Of a DNA stretch of 64,000 nucleotides, positions 8,823 through 17,543 are shown one piece after another. The notes under the pieces are model-generated. The model had not been told where the DNA came from and ran no database searches. It was given only the letters and a program-made list of their open reading frames with translations. Numbering within the stretch: the first letter of the stretch is position 1; each line of letters starts with the position of its first letter. The stretch lies in assembly GCA_902760595.1 (NCBI GenBank), contig CACWHI010000005.1, positions 1-64,000 on the forward strand, given 5' to 3'. This stretch comes from an uncultured Eubacteriales bacterium (GTDB lineage: Bacteria > Bacillota > Clostridia > Christensenellales > Aristaeellaceae). A program made the position numbers and the translations under genes.

Positions 8823-9659
8823 TCAGTATGCCACGATCAGCCCGCTGCGCTCCGCGTAAAAGCTGCACAGGCCGTTGGTCTCGGTCAGCATCACGCGGGC
8901 GTTGTTCCAGATCTTCATGATCCCGTCCCGCAGCTGGGAGGCAAAATCCGGGTTCAGGCAGTGCGAGATCACGACCTGTCCGCCCATGAAGTGATTCTGC
9001 TTCATGATGTCCGTGATTGTCTGGATGATGCGCCTCGATCCGCGGACCTTGGCGGCCATCTCGATCCTGCCCTCGCTGTCGCCGATCCCGATGCCCCAGA
9101 TGCCCAGCTTGCCGGCGATCAGGCCGGCCAGGCGGCTGACGCGCCCGTTTTTGACAAGGTTATTGAAGCTGCAGAGCGCGAACACCGTATGCCGGGCGCG
9201 GATGAAATCCGTCAGCACGGCGCTGACCCTCTCGAAGGAAAAGCCCTTCTTGATGAGCTCCACGGCCTTTTCCACCGCCATGTTCAGCACGGGGCCGGTG
9301 CTCAGGGAATTCAGGATCAGGATCTTCTTCCCCGGATGCTTCTCCAGGGTCATTTCGCGGGCCGCGACGGCGCTTTCGTAGCTGCCGGACAGGTTGGCGG
9401 AGATCGTCAGCGCGATCACCTTGTCTGCCTGCTCGAACTGCTCCTCCCAGAGCCCCGGCGCGGGACAGGCCGAGCGGCTCGCGTCAGGGCAGTTCTCCAT
9501 CTCAGTCAGCATGTCCGGGATACTGAGCTTCTCGTCATCCGTCAGCTCGACGCTGCCGATCTTGAATACGAAGGGGACCTTCCCGTAGGTCAGGTCCTGG
9601 TCCCAATCCAGTTCGGGCAGCACGTCGCAGCTCGAATCCGTCACAATACGCCAATCCAT
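8823..9659 (-). CDS. DegV family fatty-acid-binding protein
   Basis: 278 residues. The N-terminus WRIVTDSSCD and the TISANLSGSYESAVAA and LNSLSTGPVL segments are diagnostic of DegV/FakB proteins, which bind a fatty acid and, in characterised cases, present it to FakA kinase. There is no fakA nearby. GAGGTG is 7 nt before the ATG. First gene of the degV-fbp-deoC-sirtuin operon. Confidence 0.9.
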   Translation of the reverse strand: MDWRIVTDSSCDVLPELDWDQDLTYGKVPFVFKIGSVELTDDEKLSIPDMLTEMENCPDASRSACPAPGLWEEQFEQADKVIALTISANLSGSYESAVAAREMTLEKHPGKKILILNSLSTGPVLNMAVEKAVELIKKGFSFERVSAVLTDFIRARHTVFALCSFNNLVKNGRVSRLAGLIAGKLGIWGIGIGDSEGRIEMAAKVRGSRRIIQTITDIMKQNHFMGGQVVISHCLNPDFASQLRDGIMKIWNNARVMLTETNGLCSFYAERSGLIVAY

Positions 9660-9688
9660 TGTTCATCACCTCATATCTGCGGTTTCTG

Positions 9689-9786
9689 TCATTTCTGCCA
9701 ATATTTCTGATCGATCGTCCGGTACTGCACCGCCTCCAGGATATGGGCGGGCAATCGTCCGGGCAACCTTGATGACGCGTGTAACC
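9689..9786 (-). pseudogene. Decayed second copy of the comM 3' end
   Basis: Starting exactly at the stop-codon position, about 98 nt match the last ~130 nt of comM (10388-10515) with scattered substitutions and one ~29-nt internal deletion. It has no coding potential on its own. Together with the intact comM end at 10388 it brackets the DUF4160 gene pair, as expected if a small cassette inserted at the comM 3' end and restored it. Confidence 0.8.
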
Positions 9787-9802
9787 ACTTCCGCCCAAAC
9801 GG

Positions 9803-10081
9803 TCAGCAGTAAAAGCGCGTCTGGTTAAAAAACCTCTGCCATTTACTGATGACCTCATCACTTCTGGCTTCGATAATATCTATGATATTCGCCAGAGCGC
9901 GTTCCGGAATGTGCGACCCGTTATGACAGAGAAGGCATTTGCCCCGGCTGGTGATCCATATCTTGGTCGCGTTCTCGCTCGGGCTTCCCATGGATACATG
10001 TACATGGACCGGCTCCAGAGGCTCGTTCTCATTGGCCCAGAAGTATATCCAGTATGAGCCGACTTTAAAAACTTGAGGCAT
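9803..10081 (-). CDS. DUF4160 family protein
   Basis: 92 residues. Start set at the ATG (MPQVFKVG) 8 nt after GGGAGG. The core has the DUF4160 signature: a short N-terminal strand, YWIYFWANENEP, then EPVHVHVSMG with the conserved HVHV, and NIIDIIEARSDEVISKWQRF at the end. DUF4160 proteins usually occur beside DUF2442-type partners and are suspected toxin-antitoxin components; function unproven. The start overlaps the upstream partner's 3' end by 17 nt. Confidence 0.8.
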   Translation of the reverse strand: MPQVFKVGSYWIYFWANENEPLEPVHVHVSMGSPSENATKIWITSRGKCLLCHNGSHIPERALANIIDIIEARSDEVISKWQRFFNQTRFYC

Positions 10082-10337
10082 TCTCAAAGCCTCCCTCAGC
10101 AGCGAAACGCATGATCAGATGCGCCGTGCTTTGAATAATATCCAGGTAACGCTCCATCTCCTGACCATTGAAGCCAAAGACATCCTCCCACTGATAATCC
10201 GGCAGCATACAGGCGGCGTGATGAAAGCAATCCTTTTCATCCGGTTTTTCTATATAGACCTTTACTCTGCCATCTTCCAGCAATTCCGAATGGACGATTT
10301 CCGTTCCGTCATCCAGGGTCATAAAAGGGTACATCAT
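10065..10337 (-). CDS. Partner of the DUF4160 protein, acidic, unknown family
   Basis: 90 residues from the ATG 8 nt after GGAGG (MMYPFMTLDDGTEIVHSELL). A small acidic protein with an N-terminal beta region resembling the DUF2442-type partners of DUF4160 in position and size (VKVYIEKPDEKDCFHHA), followed by a helix ending EMERYLDIIQSTAHLIMRFA. The stop lies inside the DUF4160 gene (overlap 17 nt), so the two are co-translated. Family assignment is tentative. Confidence 0.7.
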   Translation of the reverse strand: MMYPFMTLDDGTEIVHSELLEDGRVKVYIEKPDEKDCFHHAACMLPDYQWEDVFGFNGQEMERYLDIIQSTAHLIMRFAAEGGFENASSF

Positions 10338-10387
10338 ACGGCTATCCTCCAATCCTGATCCGCATCATAAAAATGTTCGGAGCCTCA

Positions 10388-11926
10388 TCATTTCTGCCAG
10401 TATTTCTGATCGATCGTCCGGTACTGTACCGCCTCCAGGATATGGGCGGGCGCGATCCGGCCGGCCTCCTCGAGATCGGCGATCGTCTGGGCGACCTTGA
10501 TAATACGCGTATAAGCCCTCATGGACAGATGCAGCCTGTCCACGGCCTTTTCAAGCACCGCGGCGGCCTCCGCCGGGAGCGGGAACAGCTCATGAACCAT
10601 GCTGCCGGTAGCCTGCGCGTTGCAGGTGATGCCCGCGGGAGCCAGGCGCGCGACCTGCCGCTGCCGCGCGGCCTGCACCCTGGCCCGCACCTGCGCGCTG
10701 GATTCACTCGTGCCGGTCTGCCGTATCTCGGAGACGGGCACGGCGTCCGTTTCCACCTGCAGGTCGATGCGGTCCAGCAGCGGGCCGGAAATGCGCTCCA
10801 GATAGCGGCGGATCTCATGCTCGCTGCAGCGGCAGGTGCGGATCCGGCTGCCGTAATAACCGCAGGGGCACGGGTTCATGGATGCCACCAGCATGCACTG
10901 CGCCTGGTACTGAGACCTCGCGCGGACGCGGCTGACGGTGACAAAGCCGTCCTCCAGCGGCTGGCGCAGCGCCTCCAGCACCGTGCGCGGGTATTCGGGA
11001 AGCTCGTCCAGAAAAAGCACTCCGTTGTGCGCCAGGGAGATCTCCCCCGGCCGCGCGTCGGGCCCGCCGCCGATCAGCGCCGGCAGGGACGCGGAATGGT
11101 GCGGTGTGCGGAAGGGACGCTGGGTCATGAGGCCCTGGTTGGGCGGCAGCAGGCCGGCCACAGAATGGATACGGGTTACGTCGAACGCCTCCTGCGCGGT
11201 CATTTCGGGCATGATGCCCGGCAGGCAGCGCGCCAGCATGGTCTTGCCGCTGCCGGGCACGCCGACCATCAGCAGGTTGTGTCCGCCCGCTGCGGCGATT
11301 TCCAGCGCACGCCTCGCACCGGTCTGTCCCTTGACGTCCTTCAGGTCATACGCGGCGGCGGGCCGCTGCCTGCGCAGCTCCTCAAAGGGGACCTGCTCCT
11401 GGCATAGGATCGGTTTTTCCCCGGTCAGGTGCTGAGCGGCCTCGGTCAGGGAGCGCGCCGGATATACGCGGATTCCTTCCACAGCGGCGACCTCCAGGGC
11501 GTTTTCCGCCGGGAGCAGGACCCCAGTCACTCCCTGATCGCGCGCTGAAAGAACCAGCGGCAGCGCGCCGCGCACCCCGTTGAGGCTGCCGTCCAGCGAA
11601 AGCTCCCCGAAAAGAAGGACGCCTTCCAGGGAACGGGGCGGGATCTGATGACTGGCCGCCAGGATGGACAGGGCGATCGGAAGGTCGAAGGACGCGCCTT
11701 CCTTTTTCAGGTCGGCGGGAGCCAGGTTGATCGTGATCCTGCTGGAGGGAAACATGTAACCGGAATTGCGCATGGCGGGAAGCACGCGGTCGCGGCTTTC
11801 GCGGACGGCGGCGTCTGGCAGTCCGACCAGCGACAGGTTGAACTGACCGCCGGCGATATCCGTTTCCACGTGCACAAGCACGCCGTCTACGCCGCTCAAC
11901 GCGCAGGAAAGTGCTGTCGACAGCAT
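10388..11926 (-). CDS. comM: YifB/ComM-family Mg-chelatase-like AAA+ ATPase
   Basis: 512 residues, full length. N-terminal Lon-like ChlI domain (about 1-170: VHVETDIAGGQFNLSLVGLP), AAA+ core with Walker A VGVPGSGKTMLARCLPG (about 212-228), Walker B VLFLDELPEY, and the C-terminal Mg-chelatase domain. In transformable bacteria ComM is a helicase promoting branch migration during natural transformation. It has its own promoter (11971-12000) and GGGAGG before the ATG. A decayed copy of its 3' end lies at 9689-9786. Confidence 0.95.
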   Translation of the reverse strand: MLSTALSCALSGVDGVLVHVETDIAGGQFNLSLVGLPDAAVRESRDRVLPAMRNSGYMFPSSRITINLAPADLKKEGASFDLPIALSILAASHQIPPRSLEGVLLFGELSLDGSLNGVRGALPLVLSARDQGVTGVLLPAENALEVAAVEGIRVYPARSLTEAAQHLTGEKPILCQEQVPFEELRRQRPAAAYDLKDVKGQTGARRALEIAAAGGHNLLMVGVPGSGKTMLARCLPGIMPEMTAQEAFDVTRIHSVAGLLPPNQGLMTQRPFRTPHHSASLPALIGGGPDARPGEISLAHNGVLFLDELPEYPRTVLEALRQPLEDGFVTVSRVRARSQYQAQCMLVASMNPCPCGYYGSRIRTCRCSEHEIRRYLERISGPLLDRIDLQVETDAVPVSEIRQTGTSESSAQVRARVQAARQRQVARLAPAGITCNAQATGSMVHELFPLPAEAAAVLEKAVDRLHLSMRAYTRIIKVAQTIADLEEAGRIAPAHILEAVQYRTIDQKYWQK

Positions 11927-11970
11927 TCCGTGCCTCCCTGAAGCATCAAATCTTTGAATGGTACGGCTAT

Positions 11971-12000
11971 ATTATATCAACGGAACCGCGGTTACGTCAA
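11971..12000 (-). promoter_or_regulatory. Promoter of comM
   Basis: On the minus strand TTGACG (11995-12000), an 18-bp spacer and TATAAT (11971-11976), about 45 nt before the ATG. Confidence 0.6.
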
Positions 12001-12005
12001 GCATA

Positions 12006-12034
12006 TTGCGGCCTGGGGATAAAAATGCTATAAT
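12006..12034 (+). promoter_or_regulatory. Promoter of the TraX/ABC operon
   Basis: TTGCGG (12006-12011), 17-bp spacer, TATAAT (12029-12034). It is back-to-back with the comM promoter, only 5 bp between the -35 boxes, so the two could compete for polymerase. Confidence 0.6.
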
Positions 12035-12084
12035 CCTGATGTCTTGCGCACGCAGGGCTGTAAAGTATATTTGAAATTGTAAAA

Positions 12085-12876
12085 ATGATGGTGTTGACGA
12101 TGAAAACGCTTGATTTGCTCACGGATCGCGGGTATTCTGGATACCGGACCGCCGGAAACGAGAAAACCGCTTTCCTGAAGACCCTGGCGCTGGTATGCAT
12201 GATCATCGACCACTGCGGCGTCATCTTTTTCAAGGGGGATACCGAGTGGCGCGTGATCGGGCGTCTGGCGTTCCCGATCTACGCGTGGTGCCTGGTGGTG
12301 GGGATGGGCTACACCCGGAATCCCATCCGGTACAGCCTCCGGCTGCTTCTGCTGGCCGTCATATCACAGCCGATCTATATGAAGGCGCTGAACCACGGCT
12401 GGGGCGACTGCAACATCCTGTTCACCCTGCTGCTCGGCCAGCTGGCGATATACGGCATGCAGAGGAGAAAATGCGGCAGCGAATACTGGGCGCCGGTTGT
12501 CGCGCTGGGGCTGTCATTGTGCTTCAAGGTCGATTACGGCTATAAGGGCGTCCTGCTGATCCTCCTGATGTATCTGACGAAGGATTCCCGCCGGGCGCTC
12601 GCGGCCGCGGTCGCCGCCTTCTGCCTGTTCTGGGGAGAAGGCACCGCCACGATCGGCCGGCTGTTCGGCGTGAACCTGATGCCGCTCAGAAATCTGACTC
12701 CCTATACCTCCGCGCTGTTCTCGGCGGTATTCCGGCTCCAGAACCTGGCGGTGCTGAGCCTGCCCTTCATCCTGTATCCGGCCGGCTGGAAAAAACGTTA
12801 TCCCGCCTGGGTGAGCTACCTGGCCTATCCTGGACACCTGCTGATCCTGTGGCTGCTGAAGGAGCTGATCAAGTGA
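12085..12876 (+). CDS. TraX family membrane protein
   Basis: 263 residues with about seven hydrophobic segments. The KTLALVCMIIDHCGVIFF segment (acyltransferase-like MxxDH motif), RLAFPIYAWCLVVGM and NILFTLLLGQLAIY are characteristic of TraX, which N-acetylates F-pilin in conjugative plasmids; chromosomal Firmicutes homologues are of unknown substrate. There is no clear Shine-Dalgarno at the first ATG; a second ATG at 12100 is an alternative start. It is coupled to the ABC ATPase downstream by a GTGA overlap. Confidence 0.8.
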   Translation: MMVLTMKTLDLLTDRGYSGYRTAGNEKTAFLKTLALVCMIIDHCGVIFFKGDTEWRVIGRLAFPIYAWCLVVGMGYTRNPIRYSLRLLLLAVISQPIYMKALNHGWGDCNILFTLLLGQLAIYGMQRRKCGSEYWAPVVALGLSLCFKVDYGYKGVLLILLMYLTKDSRRALAAAVAAFCLFWGEGTATIGRLFGVNLMPLRNLTPYTSALFSAVFRLQNLAVLSLPFILYPAGWKKRYPAWVSYLAYPGHLLILWLLKELIK

Positions 12877-13844
12877 ACGATCCGAGCGGCATGGCCGTAC
12901 TGAAAGCGAACGGGATATCCAAGGCTTACGGCGCCAAGACCGCCCTGTCCGACGTCGGCTTTTCCTGCGCCGCCGGCGAACTGATCGGCCTGATCGGGCA
13001 GAACGGCGCCGGCAAGACGACGCTGTTGAATATCCTGGCCGGCAGGCTCGCCCCATCCTCCGGCGACGTGCGGCTCAACGGCCACGATGTGCTCTGGGAG
13101 CCCGAGAAGACCCGCCCCATGATCGGCTATCTGCCCGAAAAGCCCGGCCTATACGACGAGATGACCGTACAGAGCCAGCTCCTCTTCGTGTGCCGCCTGA
13201 AGGGAGTCATTCCGGAAGATACCGCCGAGCACATCCGCGAACTGGCGGAGAAAACCGGCATCACCGACGTGATGGGCCGGCGGATCGGCAACCTGTCCAA
13301 GGGCTACCGCCAGCGCATGGGTCTGGCGGCCGCGCTGGCGGGCAATCCGTCCGTCATCCTGCTGGATGAGCCGACCACCGGCCTGGATCCGGTGCAGATC
13401 CGGGAGATCCGCGGGCTCATCCGCAGTCTTGCCCGGGAATGCCTGGTCATCCTCTCCACTCACATCCTGAAGGACCTTGACGGTTTATGCACCCGGGCGC
13501 TGATGCTGCAGGAAGGGCGACTCATTCGCGACCTGCGGGTCTCTGAAGCCGCGCAGACCGAACGGACGCTGCGGATCAGGGCCGCCTTGGGCCGGGATGC
13601 CGCCGAACGCCTGCTGAGCCAGCTGAAGACCGTCAGCCGCTTTGAAATACTGCCCGGACACGTCCCGGGCGAGGCGGCGGCGCTGATCACCGGCGCGCCT
13701 GACGCGCCTATGGAGCGCGAACTGTTCCAGGCGCTCTCGAAGGCTGACACGACGCTCCTGGAGCTGTCCCCCGTCAGGAGCGAGCTGGAAGAGCTTTTTG
13801 TGACTGCCCTGACTGACCGCGCAGCGGAGGAACAAAACGAATGA
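12873..13844 (+). CDS. ABC transporter ATPase (GldA/NosF-like)
   Basis: 323 residues from a GTG start at 12873, chosen because AAGGAG lies 8 nt upstream and the GTG overlaps the TraX stop; the ATG at 12891 has no binding site. Walker A GQNGAGKTTLLN (about 46-57), Q-loop region GYLPEKPGLYDEMT, signature LSKGYRQRMG (family variant), Walker B VILLDEPTTGLDP. The C-terminal ~90 residues form the accessory domain typical of ABC-2 exporter ATPases. It energises the permease encoded next. Confidence 0.9.
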   Translation: MNDPSGMAVLKANGISKAYGAKTALSDVGFSCAAGELIGLIGQNGAGKTTLLNILAGRLAPSSGDVRLNGHDVLWEPEKTRPMIGYLPEKPGLYDEMTVQSQLLFVCRLKGVIPEDTAEHIRELAEKTGITDVMGRRIGNLSKGYRQRMGLAAALAGNPSVILLDEPTTGLDPVQIREIRGLIRSLARECLVILSTHILKDLDGLCTRALMLQEGRLIRDLRVSEAAQTERTLRIRAALGRDAAERLLSQLKTVSRFEILPGHVPGEAAALITGAPDAPMERELFQALSKADTTLLELSPVRSELEELFVTALTDRAAEEQNE

Positions 13845-14551
13845 CGCTTGTCTGGAAACGGGAAATACAGGGATATTTCTATACGCCCGTCATGTACATT
13901 TTCCTGTTCGTATATCTGAGCCTGAGCAGCGTGTTCTTCATCATCGGCAATCTGGCCTCACGGTCCGGCGACATGCTCAGCCTGCTGTCCAACATGAGCT
14001 ACCTGTGGATGCTGCTGACCCCCGCACTGACCATGCGCCTGCTGTCGGCGGGCGACGCGGGTGGAGATCATCTGCTGTACAACTCGGCGCTGCCGCTTTC
14101 CTCCATTGTGCTCGGCAAGTATCTGGCGTCCCTGACGATCCTGCTGGCCGCGATCCTGCTGAGCCTCATCTACCCGCTGATCATCGCCGTTTGCGGGACG
14201 CTGTACTGGCAGGAAACACTGGCCGGATACCTGGGCTTTTTCCTGCTCGGCGCTTCCTTCCTGGCTGTTGACCTGCTGGCCGCCTCGCTGACCCGGACCC
14301 CCGTGATCGCGCTGGTGACCGGCTTCGGGGTCAATCTTCTCATCTGGCTGTCCGACCTGCTGCTGAAGGCAGTCAGCGTGCCGCTGCTCAGCGGCGCCGC
14401 GGGCTATATCAGCCTCTACCGCCGGCTGATGCCCTTCCTGAGCGGACGCATCGGCCTGGGAGACGTGGTATTTGACCTGAGCTTTATCGCCCTGATGCTG
14501 TTTTTCTGCGTCCGGATCCTGGAAGTCCGGCGCTGGAAGGGTGGCCTATGA
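13841..14551 (+). CDS. ABC-2 type permease (GldF-like)
   Basis: 236 residues with six hydrophobic segments. It starts MTLVWKREIQGYFYTPVMYI, the usual short cytosolic lead of ABC-2 permeases, and includes LTPALTMRLLSAGDAGG (LTP-x-LTMR motif common in this group). The ATG overlaps the ATPase stop by 4 nt. With the ATPase and the following two genes it forms an exporter-like complex of unknown substrate. Confidence 0.85.
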   Translation: MTLVWKREIQGYFYTPVMYIFLFVYLSLSSVFFIIGNLASRSGDMLSLLSNMSYLWMLLTPALTMRLLSAGDAGGDHLLYNSALPLSSIVLGKYLASLTILLAAILLSLIYPLIIAVCGTLYWQETLAGYLGFFLLGASFLAVDLLAASLTRTPVIALVTGFGVNLLIWLSDLLLKAVSVPLLSGAAGYISLYRRLMPFLSGRIGLGDVVFDLSFIALMLFFCVRILEVRRWKGGL

Positions 14552-16032
14552 ACAGAAAACAACAACCGCGCGGCCGCCGCGCCGCGCGAAGCGTGATGAT
14601 GCTGACCGCGGCCGTCACGGTGCTGACCTTGCTCCTGTTTTTCGGCTGCAACTGGCTGGCCACCGCGCTGGAGGAACGCTATGCCCTCAGCGCGGATCTT
14701 TCCTTCAACGCGCTGACGCTGCAGTCGGCGGTGACGGAGGATACCCTGAAAGGGCTGGACCGGCCGATCGAAATGTATCTTCTGACGACCGCCACCAGCG
14801 ATACCTTCGGGGATTCCGTGCTGCTCCGTTCCGACCTGCGCACCATCCTGGAGCGCTACCGCGCCCTGAGCCCCATGCTCACTCTCCGGGAAGAAAGCCT
14901 GCTCAGCGCCCCGACCTGGGCCACGCGGTTTTCCGACATGCTGAACGGGCAGAGTGTGACCACGGACTGTGTCATCGTCTGCTGCCCCCGGACAGAGCGA
15001 GCCAGGATGCTGACCTCGGACGATTTTCTGCGTCTGCAGTACGACCTCGACAGCCAGACGTTCGTCGTGTCCGCCTACGCGGTCGAGAAGGCGCTGACAG
15101 AGGCCATCGTCTACGTTTCCAGCGACGAGACACCTTCCGTACAGCTGCTCACCGGGCATGGCGAGCTCAGCGCGGCGGAAACGGACGTGCTGGAAGCGCA
15201 TCTGGCCGAAGCGGGATACCAGGCGGTACGAGTCACGCTGCATGACGGCGCGAGCCTCAGCAGCGCCCAGCCTCTGATGATCCTCTGCCCGCAGTTTGAC
15301 CTGTCCGCTGCCGAGCTGGAGTGGCTGAACGCGTACCTGGACGGGGGCGGCGGGCTCATCTTCGCGACCAGCTATACGGATCCCGCCGAACTGCCGAACT
15401 TCCATTCGCTGCTGCGCGGATACGGGCTGGAACTCAGCCAGGGCATCGTCGTGGCCGACGGCGCCGACAAGACCAGCTATTACGGGGATTCTCCCGCCAC
15501 CCTGCTGCCCTACATGCAGGCGACGCCCGAGACCCAGGAGCTGCTGGGCAGCGGGCAGGACATCCTGCTGATGCCCGGCGTGCGCGCCGTGACGATCTCG
15601 GAGGAACGCGACACGAGCGTCTACGCCGAATCGCTGCTTAAAAGCGGGAGCGCGTTCCTGCGCGAATACAGCGACGGTATGGAAACCTTGGACCGCCAGC
15701 CCAGCGACCCCAGCGGCGTCTTTGATCTCGCCGCCCTGGCCCGGCGGTACGCGGAGGATCAGGCAATGGGGACTGTCGTCGTCATCGGCAACGCCGCCAT
15801 GTTTACGGAGGACTGGATCTACCAGAACACCTACCAGGACGCTTTCCTGCGGGCAATGCTGAAGGCCCTGGGCACCCAGCAGCCCCCGTCCCTGGATATC
15901 AGCGTGAAGAGCGCCGCGCGGAGCGGGCTGCGCCTCTCCTCCCTTTCCTGGGCGGTATGGGCAGCCGTGCTGCTGCCGGTGCTGGTGCTGATTGCCGGCC
16001 TGGCCGTGCTCCTGCCGAGGAGGCATCTGTAA
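14548..16032 (+). CDS. GldG family ABC-associated extracytoplasmic protein
   Basis: 494 residues. One N-terminal membrane segment (about 15-37), a large outside domain with the GldG-like features SFNALTLQSAVTEDTLKGLD, a VQLLTGHGELSAAE segment and a DGGGGLIFA loop, and a second membrane segment near the C-terminus (about 464-486) ending in RRHL. In Bacteroidetes GldG works with GldA and GldF; in Firmicutes this set has no known function. 4-nt overlap with the permease gene. Confidence 0.85.
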   Translation: MNRKQQPRGRRAARSVMMLTAAVTVLTLLLFFGCNWLATALEERYALSADLSFNALTLQSAVTEDTLKGLDRPIEMYLLTTATSDTFGDSVLLRSDLRTILERYRALSPMLTLREESLLSAPTWATRFSDMLNGQSVTTDCVIVCCPRTERARMLTSDDFLRLQYDLDSQTFVVSAYAVEKALTEAIVYVSSDETPSVQLLTGHGELSAAETDVLEAHLAEAGYQAVRVTLHDGASLSSAQPLMILCPQFDLSAAELEWLNAYLDGGGGLIFATSYTDPAELPNFHSLLRGYGLELSQGIVVADGADKTSYYGDSPATLLPYMQATPETQELLGSGQDILLMPGVRAVTISEERDTSVYAESLLKSGSAFLREYSDGMETLDRQPSDPSGVFDLAALARRYAEDQAMGTVVVIGNAAMFTEDWIYQNTYQDAFLRAMLKALGTQQPPSLDISVKSAARSGLRLSSLSWAVWAAVLLPVLVLIAGLAVLLPRRHL

Positions 16033-17525
16033 TGCAGCCGGTCAGGATCCGAAAAAAAACAGGTCACGGCCGGAAGGCGGTCCTGTATATACTGGCCGTA
16101 TCTCTGATCACGGTCTCGGCGGTGCTGTGGCTGGTGCTGAAACCGCAGCCCGTCCCCGACGGCGGCACGGATGAGACCGGGCCGGAGCTGACCCTGGCCG
16201 ACCACGAGGAAAGCCAGCTCGCGCGGATCACCGTGCGCCCGAGCCGCTCCGACAGCTATACCCTGGTCAGCACAGAGTCCGGCTGGAAGCTGGAGACCGA
16301 CCCGGAATACCCGCTGAGGGAGCAGAGCGTCCGCATGCTCGCCTATTACGCGGCGCACCTGACCGCGGACGAGCTGGCCGTTCCGGCTTCATCCTCCCAT
16401 GCCGGTCAGGCCTGCCTGAGCGACTACGGGCTTGACCCGGCCGTATGCAGTGTCGAAGTGACGCTGCGGGACAGCACGGAGTATACCATTTTCCTGGGCA
16501 GCGCCGCTCCGATGGACGAGGTGCGGTACTACGCAGCCATCAGCGGGAACAGGAGTATTTACACCGTCACATCCGACGTGATGGACGCGCTGAACCTGCA
16601 GTTCCACACCCTGCATCCCGTCCCCGCGCTGGCCGTGGACGCGGAGCTGATCGACCGCGTATCGCTGACCGGCGGCGCGGACGGCCTGACGTTCTGTGCG
16701 GAGCGCACGAGAAACGGCTGGAGACTGACCGCCCCCGTCCGCTATCCCTTGTCCGACAGCGCGATGGAGAGCCTGCTCTCCGCCCTGGAAAGCCTGCGCT
16801 TCTCCACCTGGGTCGCGGAGGATACGCCACAGAACCGCCGTGAATACGGCTTTGAGGGGGACGTGCTCACGCTCTCCATCGACTTCGCGCCCTCCGTCCT
16901 GACCGTCCCCGACGAGGAAGGCGCCGAGCAGACCTTTTCCATTCCCGCGAGCAATATCACGATCCTCAGGGGCGGAGCGTATTCGGAGACCGCGGATTAT
17001 TATCTGTACGGCGGCGGGATCATGACCGGCACGGTGGTCACCTTCAGCTTTCTCCAGCGCTTTGACTGGAGAAGGTACCTGTCTCCCACGCCCTTCCTGT
17101 ACGGGCAGAACAACCTGTCGTCCGTCAGCGTTTCCGTGAACGGAGAGACTGCTGAATACACCGTCAGCTACGTGGAGCGCGTGCTGCCCAACAACGAGCT
17201 GGAGACCGATGAGAGCGGAAACACCGTCTACGAGATGCGGGTCAGGAAAAACGGTTCGTCTGTCAGCGCCGAAAAGTTCAGCGCTTATTACGCCGGCCTG
17301 GCCGCCCTGAATGGCTCTACCGTCCTTGATACGCCTCAGGCCTTTGAAGACGGTTCAGCCGCCGGACCGCTGGCGGCGGTCGTGCTGACGCCGGAGGACC
17401 GCGCAGAATCGATCCACGTGGCCTTCTACCCGTATACCGAAGCCCTGGATTATCTGGCCGTCAACGGCACCGCTGTCATGGCCGTGCCAAAGACCTGGGC
17501 GGAGGCCGTCAAAGCGTTTCCCTGA
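16032..17525 (+). CDS. DUF4340 domain protein
   Basis: 497 residues. The start is the ATG in a TAATG overlap with the previous stop. A single N-terminal membrane anchor (about 15-35) precedes a large beta-rich outside region with repeated segments of the form S-x-L-x-x-Y-G-L-D (CLSDYGLDPAVCSVEVTLRD, EYGFEGDVLTLSIDF), the DUF4340 pattern. DUF4340 proteins typically terminate ABC-2/GldG operons as here. Function unknown; surface-exposed membrane-tethered subunit is inferred. Confidence 0.85.
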   Translation: MQPVRIRKKTGHGRKAVLYILAVSLITVSAVLWLVLKPQPVPDGGTDETGPELTLADHEESQLARITVRPSRSDSYTLVSTESGWKLETDPEYPLREQSVRMLAYYAAHLTADELAVPASSSHAGQACLSDYGLDPAVCSVEVTLRDSTEYTIFLGSAAPMDEVRYYAAISGNRSIYTVTSDVMDALNLQFHTLHPVPALAVDAELIDRVSLTGGADGLTFCAERTRNGWRLTAPVRYPLSDSAMESLLSALESLRFSTWVAEDTPQNRREYGFEGDVLTLSIDFAPSVLTVPDEEGAEQTFSIPASNITILRGGAYSETADYYLYGGGIMTGTVVTFSFLQRFDWRRYLSPTPFLYGQNNLSSVSVSVNGETAEYTVSYVERVLPNNELETDESGNTVYEMRVRKNGSSVSAEKFSAYYAGLAALNGSTVLDTPQAFEDGSAAGPLAAVVLTPEDRAESIHVAFYPYTEALDYLAVNGTAVMAVPKTWAEAVKAFP

Positions 17526-17543
17526 TACAGGCGGACATCCCCA

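Noticed and set aside
5489..8920. Very long plus-strand open frame (over 1100 codons)
   Set aside because: It is antisense to the sirtuin, deoC and fbp genes, whose proteins are well conserved. GC-rich codon use creates such shadows.
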